Below are positions 16,261 through 25,884 of a DNA stretch of 64,000 nucleotides, one piece after another. The DNA is from Bradyrhizobium iriomotense. GTDB taxonomy: Bacteria; Pseudomonadota; Alphaproteobacteria; Rhizobiales; Xanthobacteraceae. The stretch covers positions 496,001-560,000 of the forward strand of contig NZ_JAFCLP010000001.1 of assembly GCF_018129405.1 (NCBI RefSeq), given 5' to 3'. Under the pieces are notes generated by a model. The model had not been told where the DNA came from, did no database searches, and was given only the letters and a program-made list of their open reading frames with translations. The position numbers were made by a program, and so were the translations under genes. Positions within the stretch are counted from its first letter, which is position 1; the number at the start of each line of letters is the position of its first letter.

Positions 16261-17691
16261 ATGATTGGGCGTGCCGCCAGAGCTGGTCGCGTAATGACGC
16301 GGCGTCGATCGGGCGTGGGTCCTGTACTTGCGACATGGACCACGCTGGCGCTCTCGTGCGCCCTGCCCTCGGCCGCATCTGCCGAGGCCCTGCCGGAGGC
16401 ATTGGCAAAAGCCTACCAGACCAATCCGCAGCTCAACGCCGAGCGCGCGCGCCAGCGTGCGACCGACGAGAACGTGCCGCAGGCGCTGGCCGGCTACCGG
16501 CCGCAACTCGTGGCGAGCCTCAGCGCCGGCCTGCAATCGGTGCGCAACCTTTTGCCCAACAACACCATCCAGACCGCCGATCTGAAGCCGTGGATCATCG
16601 GCGTCACCGTGACGCAGACCCTGTTCAACGGCTTCCGTACCGCCAACAACGTGCGGGCCGCCGAACTCCAGGTGCAGTCGGGCCGCGAAGCGCTGCGCAA
16701 TGCCGGCCAGGGCGTGCTGCTCGACGCGGTCACCGCCTATACCAACGTGCTGGCCAACCAGTCGCTGGTCGAGGCGCAGCGCTCCAACGTCGCCTTCCTG
16801 CGTGAGACCCTCGCCGTCACCCAGCGCCGCCTCAATGCCGGCGACGTCACGCCGACCGACAGCGCGCAAGCAGAGGCGCGGCTCAACCGCGGTCTCTCCG
16901 ATCTCAACGCCGCCGAGGTCGCGCTTGCGGTGAGCCAAGCGACTTATGCGCAAGTGATCGGCAACGCGCCGTCGCAGCTCAAGCCCGCCGAAGTGGTCGA
17001 CCGCTATCTGCCGAAGAGCCGCGAGGATGCGCTCTCGATGGCGATCCGTCAGCACCCGGCGGTGATGGCGGCAGGCTTCGACGTCGACGTCGCCTCCACC
17101 AACATCCGCGTCGCCGAGGGCGCGCTGCTGCCGAGCGCCAGCGTCCAGGGCAGCGCCAGCAAGAGCCGCAACAACGACCCGACGCTCGGAACCTTCGCCG
17201 AGGACCAAGCCTCGATCGTCGCCAACGTCACTGTGCCGATCTATGACGGTGGCCAGGCCGCCGCACAGACCCGGCAGGCCAAGGAGGTCACGGCACAGAG
17301 CCGGCTGGTGCTCGACCAGGTGCGGAACCAGGCGCGCACAGCAGCGGTCAGCGCCTGGGTCGCCAATGAAGGCGCCAAGATCGCGGTGTCGGCCTCGGAG
17401 TCCGAAGTGAAGGCGGCCACCGTCGCGCTCCAGGGCGTGCAGCGTGAGGCCGCCGGCGGACAGCGCACGACGGTGGACGTTTTGAACTCGCAAGCCGATC
17501 TGATCCAGGCCAAGGCCCGCCTGATCGGCGCGCTGCGCGACCGCGTCATCGCCTCATACACCCTGCTCAGCGCCGTCGGCCATCTCGACGTCAAGACCTT
17601 GAACCTGAACACGCCGGACTATCTGCCCGAAGTGCACTACCAGCAGGTCCGCGACGCCTGGCACGGCCTGCGCACGCCGTCGGGGCAGTAG
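16261..17691 (+). CDS. tolC: TolC-family outer-membrane efflux/secretion channel
   Basis: Up to 476 residues, with a signal peptide ending at SAASA before EALPEALAKAYQTNPQL. Two OEP repeats follow, with alternating helical (SGREALRNAGQGVLLDAVTA) and strand segments. Hallmarks are TQTLFNGFRT, NAGDVTPTDSAQAEARL, VPIYDGGQAAAQ and RTTVDVLNSQADL. The protein would form the trimeric exit duct for type I secretion or RND/ABC pumps. A second in-frame ATG at 16294 gives a shorter, more standard signal peptide and may be the real start. No dedicated pump is adjacent. The RND pump at 19.3-23.7 kb lacks its own outer-membrane factor and is a possible partner. Confidence 0.92.
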   Translation: MIGRAARAGRVMTRRRSGVGPVLATWTTLALSCALPSAASAEALPEALAKAYQTNPQLNAERARQRATDENVPQALAGYRPQLVASLSAGLQSVRNLLPNNTIQTADLKPWIIGVTVTQTLFNGFRTANNVRAAELQVQSGREALRNAGQGVLLDAVTAYTNVLANQSLVEAQRSNVAFLRETLAVTQRRLNAGDVTPTDSAQAEARLNRGLSDLNAAEVALAVSQATYAQVIGNAPSQLKPAEVVDRYLPKSREDALSMAIRQHPAVMAAGFDVDVASTNIRVAEGALLPSASVQGSASKSRNNDPTLGTFAEDQASIVANVTVPIYDGGQAAAQTRQAKEVTAQSRLVLDQVRNQARTAAVSAWVANEGAKIAVSASESEVKAATVALQGVQREAAGGQRTTVDVLNSQADLIQAKARLIGALRDRVIASYTLLSAVGHLDVKTLNLNTPDYLPEVHYQQVRDAWHGLRTPSGQ

Positions 17692-17716
17692 CCTCAAATC
17701 TCTTGGGTCGGTGCCG

Positions 17717-18274
17717 ATGAAAAGCCGCCGCATCCATCTGATGGGAGCTTCGGGCTCCGGGGTGACGACGCTCGGTCGCGCGCTCGCCGGTGAGCTTGCG
17801 CTGCCGCATCACGACAGCGACGATTATTTCTGGCTGCCGACCGTGCCGCCTTATCAAACGACGCGCCCCGCCGCCGAGCGGCTGCGCCTGATGCACGAGA
17901 TGTTTCTGCCGCGTCTCGACTGGGTGCTGAGCGGAACCGTCACCGGCTGGGGCAACGAGCTCGTCCCGTTCTTCGATCTCGTCGTCTTTGTGACGACGCC
18001 GCGCGAGCTTCGCTTGCAGCGCCTGCGTGGTCGCGAGGCTGCGCATTTCGGAGCTGATGCCGTCGCACAGGGCGGCTGGCGTCATGAGGAGATGGAGTCG
18101 TTCGTCGAATGGGCCTCACGCTACGAAGCCGGCGATCGCGATGGCCGCAGTCTCGCAAAAGATGAGGCTTGGCTCTCGGGGCTGCCCTGCCCGGTCGTGC
18201 GCGTCGACGGCTCACGTCCGCTTGCGGACCTTGTCGAGCAGCTATGCAACGAAGCGCAGCTTCTGTCCGGCTGA
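17717..18274 (+). CDS. P-loop NTPase, adenylate-kinase-like
   Basis: About 185 residues. The N-terminal IHLMGASGSGVTTLGRALA is a P-loop in which the usual lysine is Val (GASGSGVT). I recall related proteins with GASGSGTTT, so lack of the lysine may be a family trait. A DSDDYFW segment and a DLVVFVTTPRELRLQRLRGR segment resemble the nucleotide-binding and lid regions of small-molecule kinases. The substrate is unknown. An in-frame GTG six bases upstream (17711) is an alternative start. The gene follows tolC closely on the same strand. Confidence 0.75.
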   Translation: MKSRRIHLMGASGSGVTTLGRALAGELALPHHDSDDYFWLPTVPPYQTTRPAAERLRLMHEMFLPRLDWVLSGTVTGWGNELVPFFDLVVFVTTPRELRLQRLRGREAAHFGADAVAQGGWRHEEMESFVEWASRYEAGDRDGRSLAKDEAWLSGLPCPVVRVDGSRPLADLVEQLCNEAQLLSG

Positions 18275-18325
18275 TGTGATAGTGTCCCCGCACACTTTCA
18301 AATAGAAAAACCAGGGAGAGAAACC

Positions 18326-19288
18326 GTGCTCAACCGACGCAGCGTCCTGCTTTTCTCCCTTGCCGCCGGAGTAGCCATGACCAACAGAGCCCACGCCCGC
18401 GCGGCGCAGCCTGCGACGCCGGTCAATTTCGATGTCCCCGCGCATGCCTGCGACTGCCACACTCATATCCACGGCGATGTCGAGAAGTTTCCGTTCTTCG
18501 CTGGGCGCGTCTACACGCCCGAGCCGGCAAGCCCCGAAGAAATGGCCGCGCTGCACAAGGCGCTGCATATGGAACGCGTGGTCATCGTCACCCCCAGCGT
18601 CTACGGCACCGACAATTCGTCGACCTTGTTCGGCATGAAGGCACGCGGCGCCAATGCGCGCGGTGTCGCCGTGATCGACGACAAGACGCCGGAAAGCGCG
18701 CTCGACACGATGCATCAGGACGGTTTCCGCGGCATGCGTCTCAATCTCGCAACCGGCGGCGTCAACGACCCCAACGTCGGCAGATCTCGCTTCACCGCGG
18801 CCGTCGAGCGCATGAAGGCGCGCGGCTGGCACGTGCAGCTCTACACCACGCTGGCCATGATCTCGGCGATCAAGGACCTCGTCGAGACGGCGCCGGCGCC
18901 GGTCGTGTTCGACCATTTCGGCGGCTTGGAGGCTTCGCTCGGCCTGGAGCAGCCGGGCTTCTCCGATCTCGTCGCGCTGGTGAAGTCCGGCAAGGCCTAT
19001 GTGAAGATCTCCGGCGCCTATCGCTCGTCGAAGCTCGCGCCGGATTATCAGGACATGGTGCCGTTCGCGCAGGCCCTGATCGCGGCGAATCTGGATCGCA
19101 TTGTCTGGGGTACCGACTGGCCGCATCCGGATTCGAGCCGTGTCGAGGGACGCAAAGCCACCGACATTGCTCCGCTCTACCAGATCGACGACGGGCGCCT
19201 GCTCAACCAGCTTCCGGTGTGGGCGCCGGATGCGGACGTGCGCAAGAAGATCCTGGTCGACAATCCGGCGCGGCTCTACGGATTTTGA
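18326..19288 (+). CDS. Exported amidohydrolase family 2 protein (PDC-lactonase-like)
   Basis: A 320-residue TIM-barrel hydrolase with an N-terminal export signal (LNRRSVLLFSLAAGVAM, weakly Tat-like). Metal or active-site segments are in order: CDCHTHIHGD, VIVTPSVYGTDNS, VFDHFGGL and IVWGTDWPHP. These place it in the amidohydrolase_2 group that includes 2-pyrone-4,6-dicarboxylate lactonase. The start is a GTG behind a good ribosome site (AGGGAG). It is convergent with the RND pump gene. The exact substrate is unknown. Tat-type export is unusual for the cytoplasmic lactonases. Confidence 0.85.
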   Translation: MLNRRSVLLFSLAAGVAMTNRAHARAAQPATPVNFDVPAHACDCHTHIHGDVEKFPFFAGRVYTPEPASPEEMAALHKALHMERVVIVTPSVYGTDNSSTLFGMKARGANARGVAVIDDKTPESALDTMHQDGFRGMRLNLATGGVNDPNVGRSRFTAAVERMKARGWHVQLYTTLAMISAIKDLVETAPAPVVFDHFGGLEASLGLEQPGFSDLVALVKSGKAYVKISGAYRSSKLAPDYQDMVPFAQALIAANLDRIVWGTDWPHPDSSRVEGRKATDIAPLYQIDDGRLLNQLPVWAPDADVRKKILVDNPARLYGF

Positions 19289-19303
19289 CGTCGGCGCCGG
19301 GCG

Positions 19304-22300
19304 TTAGCGCGCGCGGCGGGAGAAGAAGGAGATCAGCACCGGCAGGGTCACCAGGATCACCACCGGCGCCAGCATCATGCCGGTGACGACGACGACCGCG
19401 AGCGGCTTCTGCACCTGGGAGCCGATGCCTTCGGACAGCGCCGCCGGCAGCAGGCCGACTCCCGCGACCACGCAGGTCATCAGCACGGGGCGCAGCTGAA
19501 GCTCGCCGGTGCGGATCACCGCGCTCATGCGGTCCATGCCCTCTTCGATCAGCTGGTTGAACTGCGACAGGATGATGATGCCGTCCATCACGGCGATACC
19601 GAACAGCGCGATGAAGCCGATCGCCGCGGACACGCTGAACGCGGTCCCGGAGATCAGCAGCCCCAGCACGCCGCCGAAGATCGCCATCGGGATCACGCTC
19701 ATCGCCAGCAGCGTGTCGGTCATCGAGCCGAAATTGAACCAGAGCAGGACGCCGATCAGCGCCAGCGAGATCGGCACCACGATCGACAGCCGCCGGATCG
19801 CGTCCTGGAGATTGCCGAACTCGCCGACCCATTCCATGTGCGAGCCCGGCGGCAACTGCACCTGGGCGGCGATCTTCTGCTGCGCCTCGCGGATCGCGCT
19901 GCCGAGGTCGCGCTCGCGCACCGAGAACTTGATCGGCAAATAGCGTTCCTGCTGCTCGCGATAGATGTAGGCTGCGCCCGACACGAGGCTGATGGTGGCG
20001 ACTTCGCTGAGCGGAATCTGCGTGACGGTACCGTTCGGCCCGGGCGCGCCGATGCGCAGATTCTGGATCGCCTCGGCACTCCTGCGGAATTCCGGGGCAA
20101 GGCGAACGATGATCGGGAAGTGGCGATCGCTTCCCGGCTCGTACAGATCGCCCGCGGTGTCACCGCCGATCGCGACCTTGATGGTGGCGTTGATGTCGCC
20201 GGGCGCGAGCCCGTAGCGCGCGGCCTTGGCGCGGTCGATATCGATCTGGACGGTCGGCTGGCCGAGCGAGGTGAACACCGCAAGGTCGGTGACGCCCTGC
20301 ACGGTGGCCAGCACCGACTTGATCTTGTTGGCGGTGTCGGTGAGCGCCTGCAGATCGCTGCCGAACAGCTTGATCGAGTTCTCGCCCTTCACGCCGGAGA
20401 CGGCTTCGGAGACGTTGTCCTGCAGATATTGCGAGAAGTTGAACTCGACGCCGGGGAAGCGGTCGTCGAGTTGCTTGAGCAGTTCCGCGGTCAGCTCTTC
20501 CTTGTCGCGCGTGCCGGGCCATTGGCTGGCGGGCTTGAGCGGCGCGAAGAACTCGGCGTTAAAGAAGCCGGCGGCATCTGTGCCGTCGTCGGGACGGCCG
20601 TGCTGCGACACCACGGATTCCACCTCGGGCCGGGCCCGGATCACCTTGCGCATCTCGTTGACGTAGCTGTTGCCTTCCTGAAGCGAAATGGTCGGCGGCA
20701 GCGTGGCGCGGATCCAGAGGTTGCCCTCTTCCAGCTTCGGCAGGAATTCGAGGCCGAGCAGCCGGCCCAGCGCCACCGTCATCACCACGAGGCCGATCGC
20801 GCCACCGAGCACGATGTTGCGGTTGGCCACGGCCCAGTTCAGCACCGGCATGTAGAGCCGGTGCAGGATCAGCATCACCTTGGTCTCGGTCTCCTCGACA
20901 TGCGCCGGCAGGATGATGGCGGACAGCGCGGGCGTCACTGTGAAGGTGGCAAGGAGACCGCCGGCCAGCGCATAGGCATAGGTGCGCGCCATTGGCCCGA
21001 AGATGTTGCCCTCGACGCCGGAGAGCGTGAACAGCGGCAGGAAGGCCGCGATGATGATCGCGGCGGCGAAGAAGATCGAGCGCGAGACGTCGGCGGCCGC
21101 GCTGAGGATGGCGTGGCTCTTCATGCCGAACAGCGTCTCGTTCGACATATGCTCGGTTTCCGACATCGGCGTCGTCTGCGTCAGGCGGCGGAAGATCGCC
21201 TCCACCATGATGACGGTGGCATCGACGATCAGGCCGAAATCGATCGCGCCGACCGACAGCAGGTTGGCGGATTCCCCGCGCAGCACCAGGATGATGACGG
21301 CGAAGAACAGCGCGAATGGAATGGTGGCGCCGACGATCAGCGCGCTGCGGAGGTCACCGAGGAAGATCCATTGCAGGAGCACGATCAGCAGGATGCCGAC
21401 CACCATGTTGTGCAGCACGGTGTGAGTGGTGAGCTCGATCAGGTCGCCGCGGTCGTAGATGCGCTCGATGCGCACGCCGGGCGGCAGGATTCTGGAATTG
21501 TTGATGGTCTGAACCAGCTGATGGACGCGCTTGATGGTCGGCGAGCTCTGCTCGCCGCGGCGCATCAGGACGATGCCCTGCACGATGTCGTCGGAATCAT
21601 CGAGGCCGGCAATGCCGAGACGGGGCCGTTGCCCGACGGTGACGGTGGCGACGTCCTTGACCAGCACCGGGTTGCCGTTGGTCTGCGAGACCATGGTGTT
21701 GGCGAGATCGTCGATCGAGCGGATCAGGCCGACGCCGCGCACCACAGCGGATTGCTGGCCGATATTGACGGTGTTGCCGCCGACATTGACGTTGGAATTG
21801 CCGACCGCCTGGAGCAGCTGCGGCAGCGTCAGGCCGTTGGCGACCAGCTTGTTGAAGTCGACCTGGAGCTCGTAGGTCTTGCTCTTGCCGCCCCATCCGG
21901 TGACGTCGATCACGCCGGGCACGGCGCGGAAGCGACGCTGCAGAATCCAGTCCTGGATGGTCTTGAGATCGAGCACGCTGTAGTTCGGCGGGCCGACCAG
22001 GCGATAGCGGAAGATTTCGCCGATCGGGCTGAGCGGTGAGATCTGCGGCTGAACGTTGCCCGGCAGCGGCGCAAGCTGCGCCAGGCGGTTCAAGACCTGC
22101 TGCAACGCCTCGTCATAGGTGTAGGCAAAGGAGAACTGGATTTTGACGTCGGAGAGACCATAGAGCGAGATGGTGCGGATGGTCGTGATATTCTTCAGGC
22201 CCGCGACCTGGGTCTCGATCGGAATCGTGATGTAACGCTCGATTTCCTCGGCCGACAGGCCCGGGCTCTGCGTCACGATATCGACCATCGGCGGGGTCGG

Positions 22301-22420
22301 GTCGGGATAGGCCTCGATGTTGAGCTGGTTGAACGCGATCAGGCCGCCGATCAGCACGGCCACGAACATGCCGACCATCAGGAAGCGCCGGTTGACGGCA
22401 AGGGCGACGAGGCGATCCAT
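19304..22420 (-). CDS. RND efflux pump inner-membrane transporter, CusA/CzcA (heavy-metal) type
   Basis: A 1038-residue RND transporter of standard length with twelve spans and two large periplasmic loops. The HME-type signature in span 4 is DFGLIVDATVIMVE (about residues 392-405). N-terminal RFLMVGMFVAVLIGGLIAF and the pore-domain NIEAYPDPTPPMVDIVTQS motif are typical. It should export divalent or monovalent metal ions, or related substrates, using the proton gradient. The adaptor gene is just upstream in the same operon. No outer-membrane factor is adjacent. Metal specificity cannot be assigned. Confidence 0.92.
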   Translation of the reverse strand: MDRLVALAVNRRFLMVGMFVAVLIGGLIAFNQLNIEAYPDPTPPMVDIVTQSPGLSAEEIERYITIPIETQVAGLKNITTIRTISLYGLSDVKIQFSFAYTYDEALQQVLNRLAQLAPLPGNVQPQISPLSPIGEIFRYRLVGPPNYSVLDLKTIQDWILQRRFRAVPGVIDVTGWGGKSKTYELQVDFNKLVANGLTLPQLLQAVGNSNVNVGGNTVNIGQQSAVVRGVGLIRSIDDLANTMVSQTNGNPVLVKDVATVTVGQRPRLGIAGLDDSDDIVQGIVLMRRGEQSSPTIKRVHQLVQTINNSRILPPGVRIERIYDRGDLIELTTHTVLHNMVVGILLIVLLQWIFLGDLRSALIVGATIPFALFFAVIILVLRGESANLLSVGAIDFGLIVDATVIMVEAIFRRLTQTTPMSETEHMSNETLFGMKSHAILSAAADVSRSIFFAAAIIIAAFLPLFTLSGVEGNIFGPMARTYAYALAGGLLATFTVTPALSAIILPAHVEETETKVMLILHRLYMPVLNWAVANRNIVLGGAIGLVVMTVALGRLLGLEFLPKLEEGNLWIRATLPPTISLQEGNSYVNEMRKVIRARPEVESVVSQHGRPDDGTDAAGFFNAEFFAPLKPASQWPGTRDKEELTAELLKQLDDRFPGVEFNFSQYLQDNVSEAVSGVKGENSIKLFGSDLQALTDTANKIKSVLATVQGVTDLAVFTSLGQPTVQIDIDRAKAARYGLAPGDINATIKVAIGGDTAGDLYEPGSDRHFPIIVRLAPEFRRSAEAIQNLRIGAPGPNGTVTQIPLSEVATISLVSGAAYIYREQQERYLPIKFSVRERDLGSAIREAQQKIAAQVQLPPGSHMEWVGEFGNLQDAIRRLSIVVPISLALIGVLLWFNFGSMTDTLLAMSVIPMAIFGGVLGLLISGTAFSVSAAIGFIALFGIAVMDGIIILSQFNQLIEEGMDRMSAVIRTGELQLRPVLMTCVVAGVGLLPAALSEGIGSQVQKPLAVVVVTGMMLAPVVILVTLPVLISFFSRRAR

Positions 22421-22460
22421 TCAGGTCTTCAGCTTGTCTTCAGTTTTTTTGGGTCGTCGA

Positions 22461-23738
22461 TCAGCTGCCGGACGCCGCGCGGTCGATGAACAGGCTGCCC
22501 TTGGTGACGATCTGCTCGCCGGGTTTCAGGTTGCTCGTGACTTCGACGAGATTGCCGTTGATGAGGCCGGTCTTGATCTCGCGCAGCTCGACCGACTTGT
22601 CCTCGCGCGCGACCCAGAGGCGAACCTTGTCGGCCTCATAGATCAACGCCTGCTTGGGCACCGCCGGCGCGGCACGATCGCCGGCCGAATAGATCGTGAC
22701 GTTGGCGAACATCTCCGGCTTGAGCAGGCCGTCCTTGTTGTCGATGGTGGCGCGGACCAAGAGGCGCCGGGTGCTCGGATCGATCGCCGCGGCCACGTAG
22801 TTGATCTTCGCGGTGAGCGGGCGGCCCGGCAGCGCCATCACGTTGACCGTGATGTCCTGGCCGATGCACACCGCGGCCGCATCGCTCTCGCGCACGAAGG
22901 CGGTGAGCCAGACCGTCGAGAGATCGCCGATGACGAAGACCGGATCGCTGGCACCGGAATTGACGTACTGGCCCGGGCCGATCTTGCGCTGCACGACCGT
23001 GCCGGAGATCGGCGAGTAGATCGTGATCTCCCGATTGATCGTGCCCTTCTCCTGGAACGCCTTGATGGTCTCGTCGGTGAAGCCGAGGATGCGCAGCTTG
23101 TTGCGCGCGGCCTCCAGCGCCGTCACCGAGGAGCGCATGTCGTTCTGCGCCTGGACCTGGGTCGCTTCCGCCTGCTGATAATCCTTCAGCGGAATGGCGT
23201 GGCCCTCATAGAGATCCTTGGCGCGCTTGAACTGGATGTCGGCGAGATCGATCGCCGACTTCGCCTTGTTCTGCGCAGTCATCGCCGCGATGAAATCGTT
23301 CTGGGCCTGCACGGTGTCGGCGGCCTCGATTGTGAATAGCGGTTGACCTTGCGTCAGGGTCTCGCCGGGCTTGGCGAGCAGCTTGGTGACCCGGCCCGCA
23401 TAAGGCGAGAACACCGGCGTCGAGCGATCCTCGTCGACCGCGACCTTGCCCTCGGTGACATATTCGGCCCGGAAGGTCTTGGCCTTCACCGGCTCGATCG
23501 TCAGCGTCGCCCACTCGGACGGCGTCGGCGTGAAATTCTGCGCATTCCTGCGCGACTGGCTGGAAATCTCGGAGTGGCTCTTCTCCTTGGCTCCCGCACG
23601 GAGAAAGCCGTAGGCCCCGCCGGCGGCAAGAGCTAGTAAAACTACGGATGTGATCACCCGCTGTTTTGTAAGCACCTGCAATCGCTTGGTATTTTCAACT
23701 ACCATAGGGCCCGGTCTTGTCTGCGACGATGTCGGCAA
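22461..23738 (-). CDS. RND efflux periplasmic adaptor (CusB/CzcB type)
   Basis: Up to 425 residues, with an uncleaved N-terminal anchor (VITSVVLLALAAGGAYGF). The membrane-fusion architecture is complete: a barrel-sandwich half (VFSPYAGRVTKLLAKPGETL), a long coiled hairpin (about residues 135-215), the second half (YSPISGTVVQRKIGPGQYV), a beta-barrel and a membrane-proximal domain. It links the RND pump to an outer-membrane channel. A second in-frame ATG (codon 12, 23705) is a plausible start. No His/Met-rich metal-binding N-terminus is present, unlike CusB. The pump gene follows after 40 bases. Confidence 0.9.
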   Translation of the reverse strand: MPTSSQTRPGPMVVENTKRLQVLTKQRVITSVVLLALAAGGAYGFLRAGAKEKSHSEISSQSRRNAQNFTPTPSEWATLTIEPVKAKTFRAEYVTEGKVAVDEDRSTPVFSPYAGRVTKLLAKPGETLTQGQPLFTIEAADTVQAQNDFIAAMTAQNKAKSAIDLADIQFKRAKDLYEGHAIPLKDYQQAEATQVQAQNDMRSSVTALEAARNKLRILGFTDETIKAFQEKGTINREITIYSPISGTVVQRKIGPGQYVNSGASDPVFVIGDLSTVWLTAFVRESDAAAVCIGQDITVNVMALPGRPLTAKINYVAAAIDPSTRRLLVRATIDNKDGLLKPEMFANVTIYSAGDRAAPAVPKQALIYEADKVRLWVAREDKSVELREIKTGLINGNLVEVTSNLKPGEQIVTKGSLFIDRAASGS

Positions 23739-23850
23739 ACGATAGCCTCATCGGTCGCGCTAATAGTGCCGAATTGAGAGTTCAAACAACCTAAAAAACG
23801 CTTCGCGCCTTTCCGTTTGCGTTAAAATTTTGCGACGCGTCAGCCCCACG

Positions 23851-25251
23851 TCAGCTTCGAGATGGCCACTGTGCCGGATGGCTGCCGAGCGGCATCGCCG
23901 GACGGCTCCATTGCGGCGGCGTCTTCGACAGCAGTGCCGAATGCTGCACCGCCTTCAACGTGCCGAAGCCAGATGGCACGCGCTCGATGAACGCAGCATG
24001 TACAGCTTCCCCCGTAAGATCCGGGGTGTTCAGTCCGCCGTCGAGCCGGCCGAGATTCCACAGCCAGCGACCGGTCTGCGCTAGCGACACGCGAACGTGC
24101 CAGCTGCCGCCTTCGCACGCCTGGCGTGCTCTGGCCATCATTGCGCCGAACGCCATGAGATAGCCGGTGGCGTGGTCGAGGATCTGTGCCGGCAATTCCT
24201 TGGGACCGTCGATGCCGGCGGCCTCTCCCTCGGCGTGGTTGAAGCCGGTCGTGGTCTGCACCAGCGAGTCGAAACCGCGCCGCTCGGCCCAGGGACCGGC
24301 ACGGCCATAGGCCGACAGCGTCACATAGACGATGCCGGGACTGATCGTGGCGACCTCTTGAGGCGCAAAGCCGAGGGCGGCGAGCGCGCGCGGGCGATAG
24401 CCCTGCGAGAAGATGTCGGCGTCCGTGAGCAACTCGCGCAATTGCGCCCTGCCCGCCTCGCTCTTGAGCTCGATGAAGGTGGTGAGCTTGCCGCGGCCGG
24501 TATCGATGGTGAGCCACGGGATAGCCGGCAGCTCCGGACCTGACACCAGCAGCACGTCTGCGCCGTGCGCCGCGAGCGTGCGGCCTGCGACGGGGCCTGC
24601 AATGACGCGGGAGAGATCGAGCACGCGCAGGCCTGCGAGCGGGCGATCGCCTTTTGGCCACGGCCTTGGCGGGGCCTCGCCGATCTTCTCGATCGAGAGC
24701 AGCGGTAATTGCGCGAGCGCACGCGCCTGCGGCAGCGCCGACCATTCATCGTAGGAACGCATCAGGGCGACGACGCCGCCCGCTGCGTAAGCCGCGGTCT
24801 CGAAATCCTCGCCTTTCCACTGCATCAGCGCGGCCTGCACCTTCTCGCGCTCCGCCTCGCAAGCAAGCACCTTGCAGACGGCATCGCGGTGATGCGGGAA
24901 ATTGGTGTGGCAGCGGACGAAGCGGCCATCGCCCGTCCTGTAGACGCCGGCGATGGCGTCCCAGGCTGGTGGCGGTGGCTTGTCGTCGAGGCGCAAATAG
25001 CGCTCGGAGCGACATTCGACGACGGCGTGGCGCATGTCGACGCAGACGTTCTGCATCTGCCCGCTGCGCAGCCGCCAGATCTCGGCGGCGGCAAGGCCCG
25101 CCGCGGCAATCGTGGTCTGTCCGGCAACCGCCACACGAAACGAGGACGGGATCTGCGGCTCCTCGCCGGTCAGCCGCACGCGATCGAGCGCGGCCTCATC
25201 GCCGCCTGCGGTGGTCCAGATGTCCTTGAGAATATCGGCGGGGCTTTGCAT
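23851..25251 (-). CDS. Class III CoA-transferase (CaiB/BaiF family)
   Basis: A 466-residue protein. Its middle contains the family signature LAGLRVLDLSRVIAGPVAGRTLAAHGADVLLV (quoted here in part: DLSRVIAGPVAGRTLA), then LTTFIELKSEAGR, GIVYVTLSAYGRAGPW and GFDSLVQTTTGF. An N-terminal ~200-residue segment precedes this and is itself a degenerate half of the same fold. Class III enzymes move CoA between carboxylic acids. Substrates are not predictable here. It is a single gene, divergent from the small membrane protein downstream. A GAGCATGATC palindrome lies just upstream of its start. Confidence 0.88.
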   Translation of the reverse strand: MQSPADILKDIWTTAGGDEAALDRVRLTGEEPQIPSSFRVAVAGQTTIAAAGLAAAEIWRLRSGQMQNVCVDMRHAVVECRSERYLRLDDKPPPPAWDAIAGVYRTGDGRFVRCHTNFPHHRDAVCKVLACEAEREKVQAALMQWKGEDFETAAYAAGGVVALMRSYDEWSALPQARALAQLPLLSIEKIGEAPPRPWPKGDRPLAGLRVLDLSRVIAGPVAGRTLAAHGADVLLVSGPELPAIPWLTIDTGRGKLTTFIELKSEAGRAQLRELLTDADIFSQGYRPRALAALGFAPQEVATISPGIVYVTLSAYGRAGPWAERRGFDSLVQTTTGFNHAEGEAAGIDGPKELPAQILDHATGYLMAFGAMMARARQACEGGSWHVRVSLAQTGRWLWNLGRLDGGLNTPDLTGEAVHAAFIERVPSGFGTLKAVQHSALLSKTPPQWSRPAMPLGSHPAQWPSRS

Positions 25252-25274
25252 GGCCGCTTCTCTCCCTTCAGTTT

Positions 25275-25350
25275 GAGCATGATCTCAGCGCAAACGCGTT
25301 CCGCGTTTGTCGCGTCGGAAAACCGCTGCACGCTTTTCCGGATCATGCTC
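25275..25350. repeat. GAGCATGATC-type palindromic repeat
   Basis: GAGCATGATC (25275-25284) is the reverse complement of GATCATGCTC (25341-25350). The interior carries AAACGCG-TTCC-GCGTTT and a GGAAAACC/CTTTTCC pair. This is the form of a dispersed Rhizobiales intergenic element. It lies between the divergent CoA-transferase and small membrane protein genes. Confidence 0.85.
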
Positions 25351-25389
25351 TACTTTTCGCGACCATTCATCAGCACAAGAAGGAATGCA

Positions 25390-25677
25390 ATGGCCGCCAT
25401 CGATCCCCTCACCGCGGGTGCCGTGTTCATCGCCACGGCGGCGACCGACGCGGTCTATGTGATGTTCACCTCCGCCGTGGTCGCGCGCAAGCGCGTGCCG
25501 GCGGCGACGTGGAGCGCGATCTGGTATCTGCTCTCCTCCTATGCCGTGATCAGCTATACCGAAAACGCCTTCTATGTTGCCTTCGCCGCGATCGGCTCCT
25601 GGGTCGGCGCCTATGCATCACTGACCTTCCTCCACCGCCCGCCCGGCGGCCCGCCGGTGGGGGCTGCGCCGGAGTGA
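25390..25677 (+). CDS. Small conserved membrane protein
   Basis: 95 residues with about three hydrophobic segments: TAGAVFIATAATDAVYVMFTSAVVA, then WSAIWYLLSSYAVISY, then YVAFAAIGSWVGAYASL (each given in part). A short Pro-rich tail (RPPGGPPVGAAPE) follows. The start is the ATG at 25390 with an AAGGA ribosome site; the frame continues upstream only as a by-product of the CoA-transferase gene. The WY-rich pattern resembles small inner-membrane proteins of unknown function. No neighbour suggests a role. Confidence 0.75.
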   Translation: MAAIDPLTAGAVFIATAATDAVYVMFTSAVVARKRVPAATWSAIWYLLSSYAVISYTENAFYVAFAAIGSWVGAYASLTFLHRPPGGPPVGAAPE

Positions 25678-25703
25678 GACTCGCTATCAATGACACACCC
25701 GGT

Positions 25704-25825
25704 GTCGTCCTGGCGAAAGCCAGGACCCATTACCCCGATCGAGTGTTGTTGAAATACGCTTTGGCGACGACATCACGTAACAACGGCGATTTGTGGTAAT
25801 GGGTCCTGGCTTTCGCGAGGACGAC
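25704..25825. repeat. Nested palindromic repeat, copy B (upstream of SDR)
   Basis: 31-base arms at 25704-25734 and 25795-25825 are complementary with one mismatch. Each arm itself contains a hairpin (GTCCTGGCGAAAGCCAGGAC). Nearly the same arms recur at 26680-26810, so the SDR gene is bracketed by two copies. Confidence 0.92.
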
Positions 25826-25884
25826 GTGGAGGCGGCACTCTCTCCTCTCATTCGCGCAACGACCAACAACAAGGAAAACCAACA

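Noticed and set aside
19838-22039. 733-codon plus-strand open frame opposite the RND pump
   Set aside because: Antisense to a full-length CusA/CzcA-type gene; sequence is low-complexity Arg/His/Asp.
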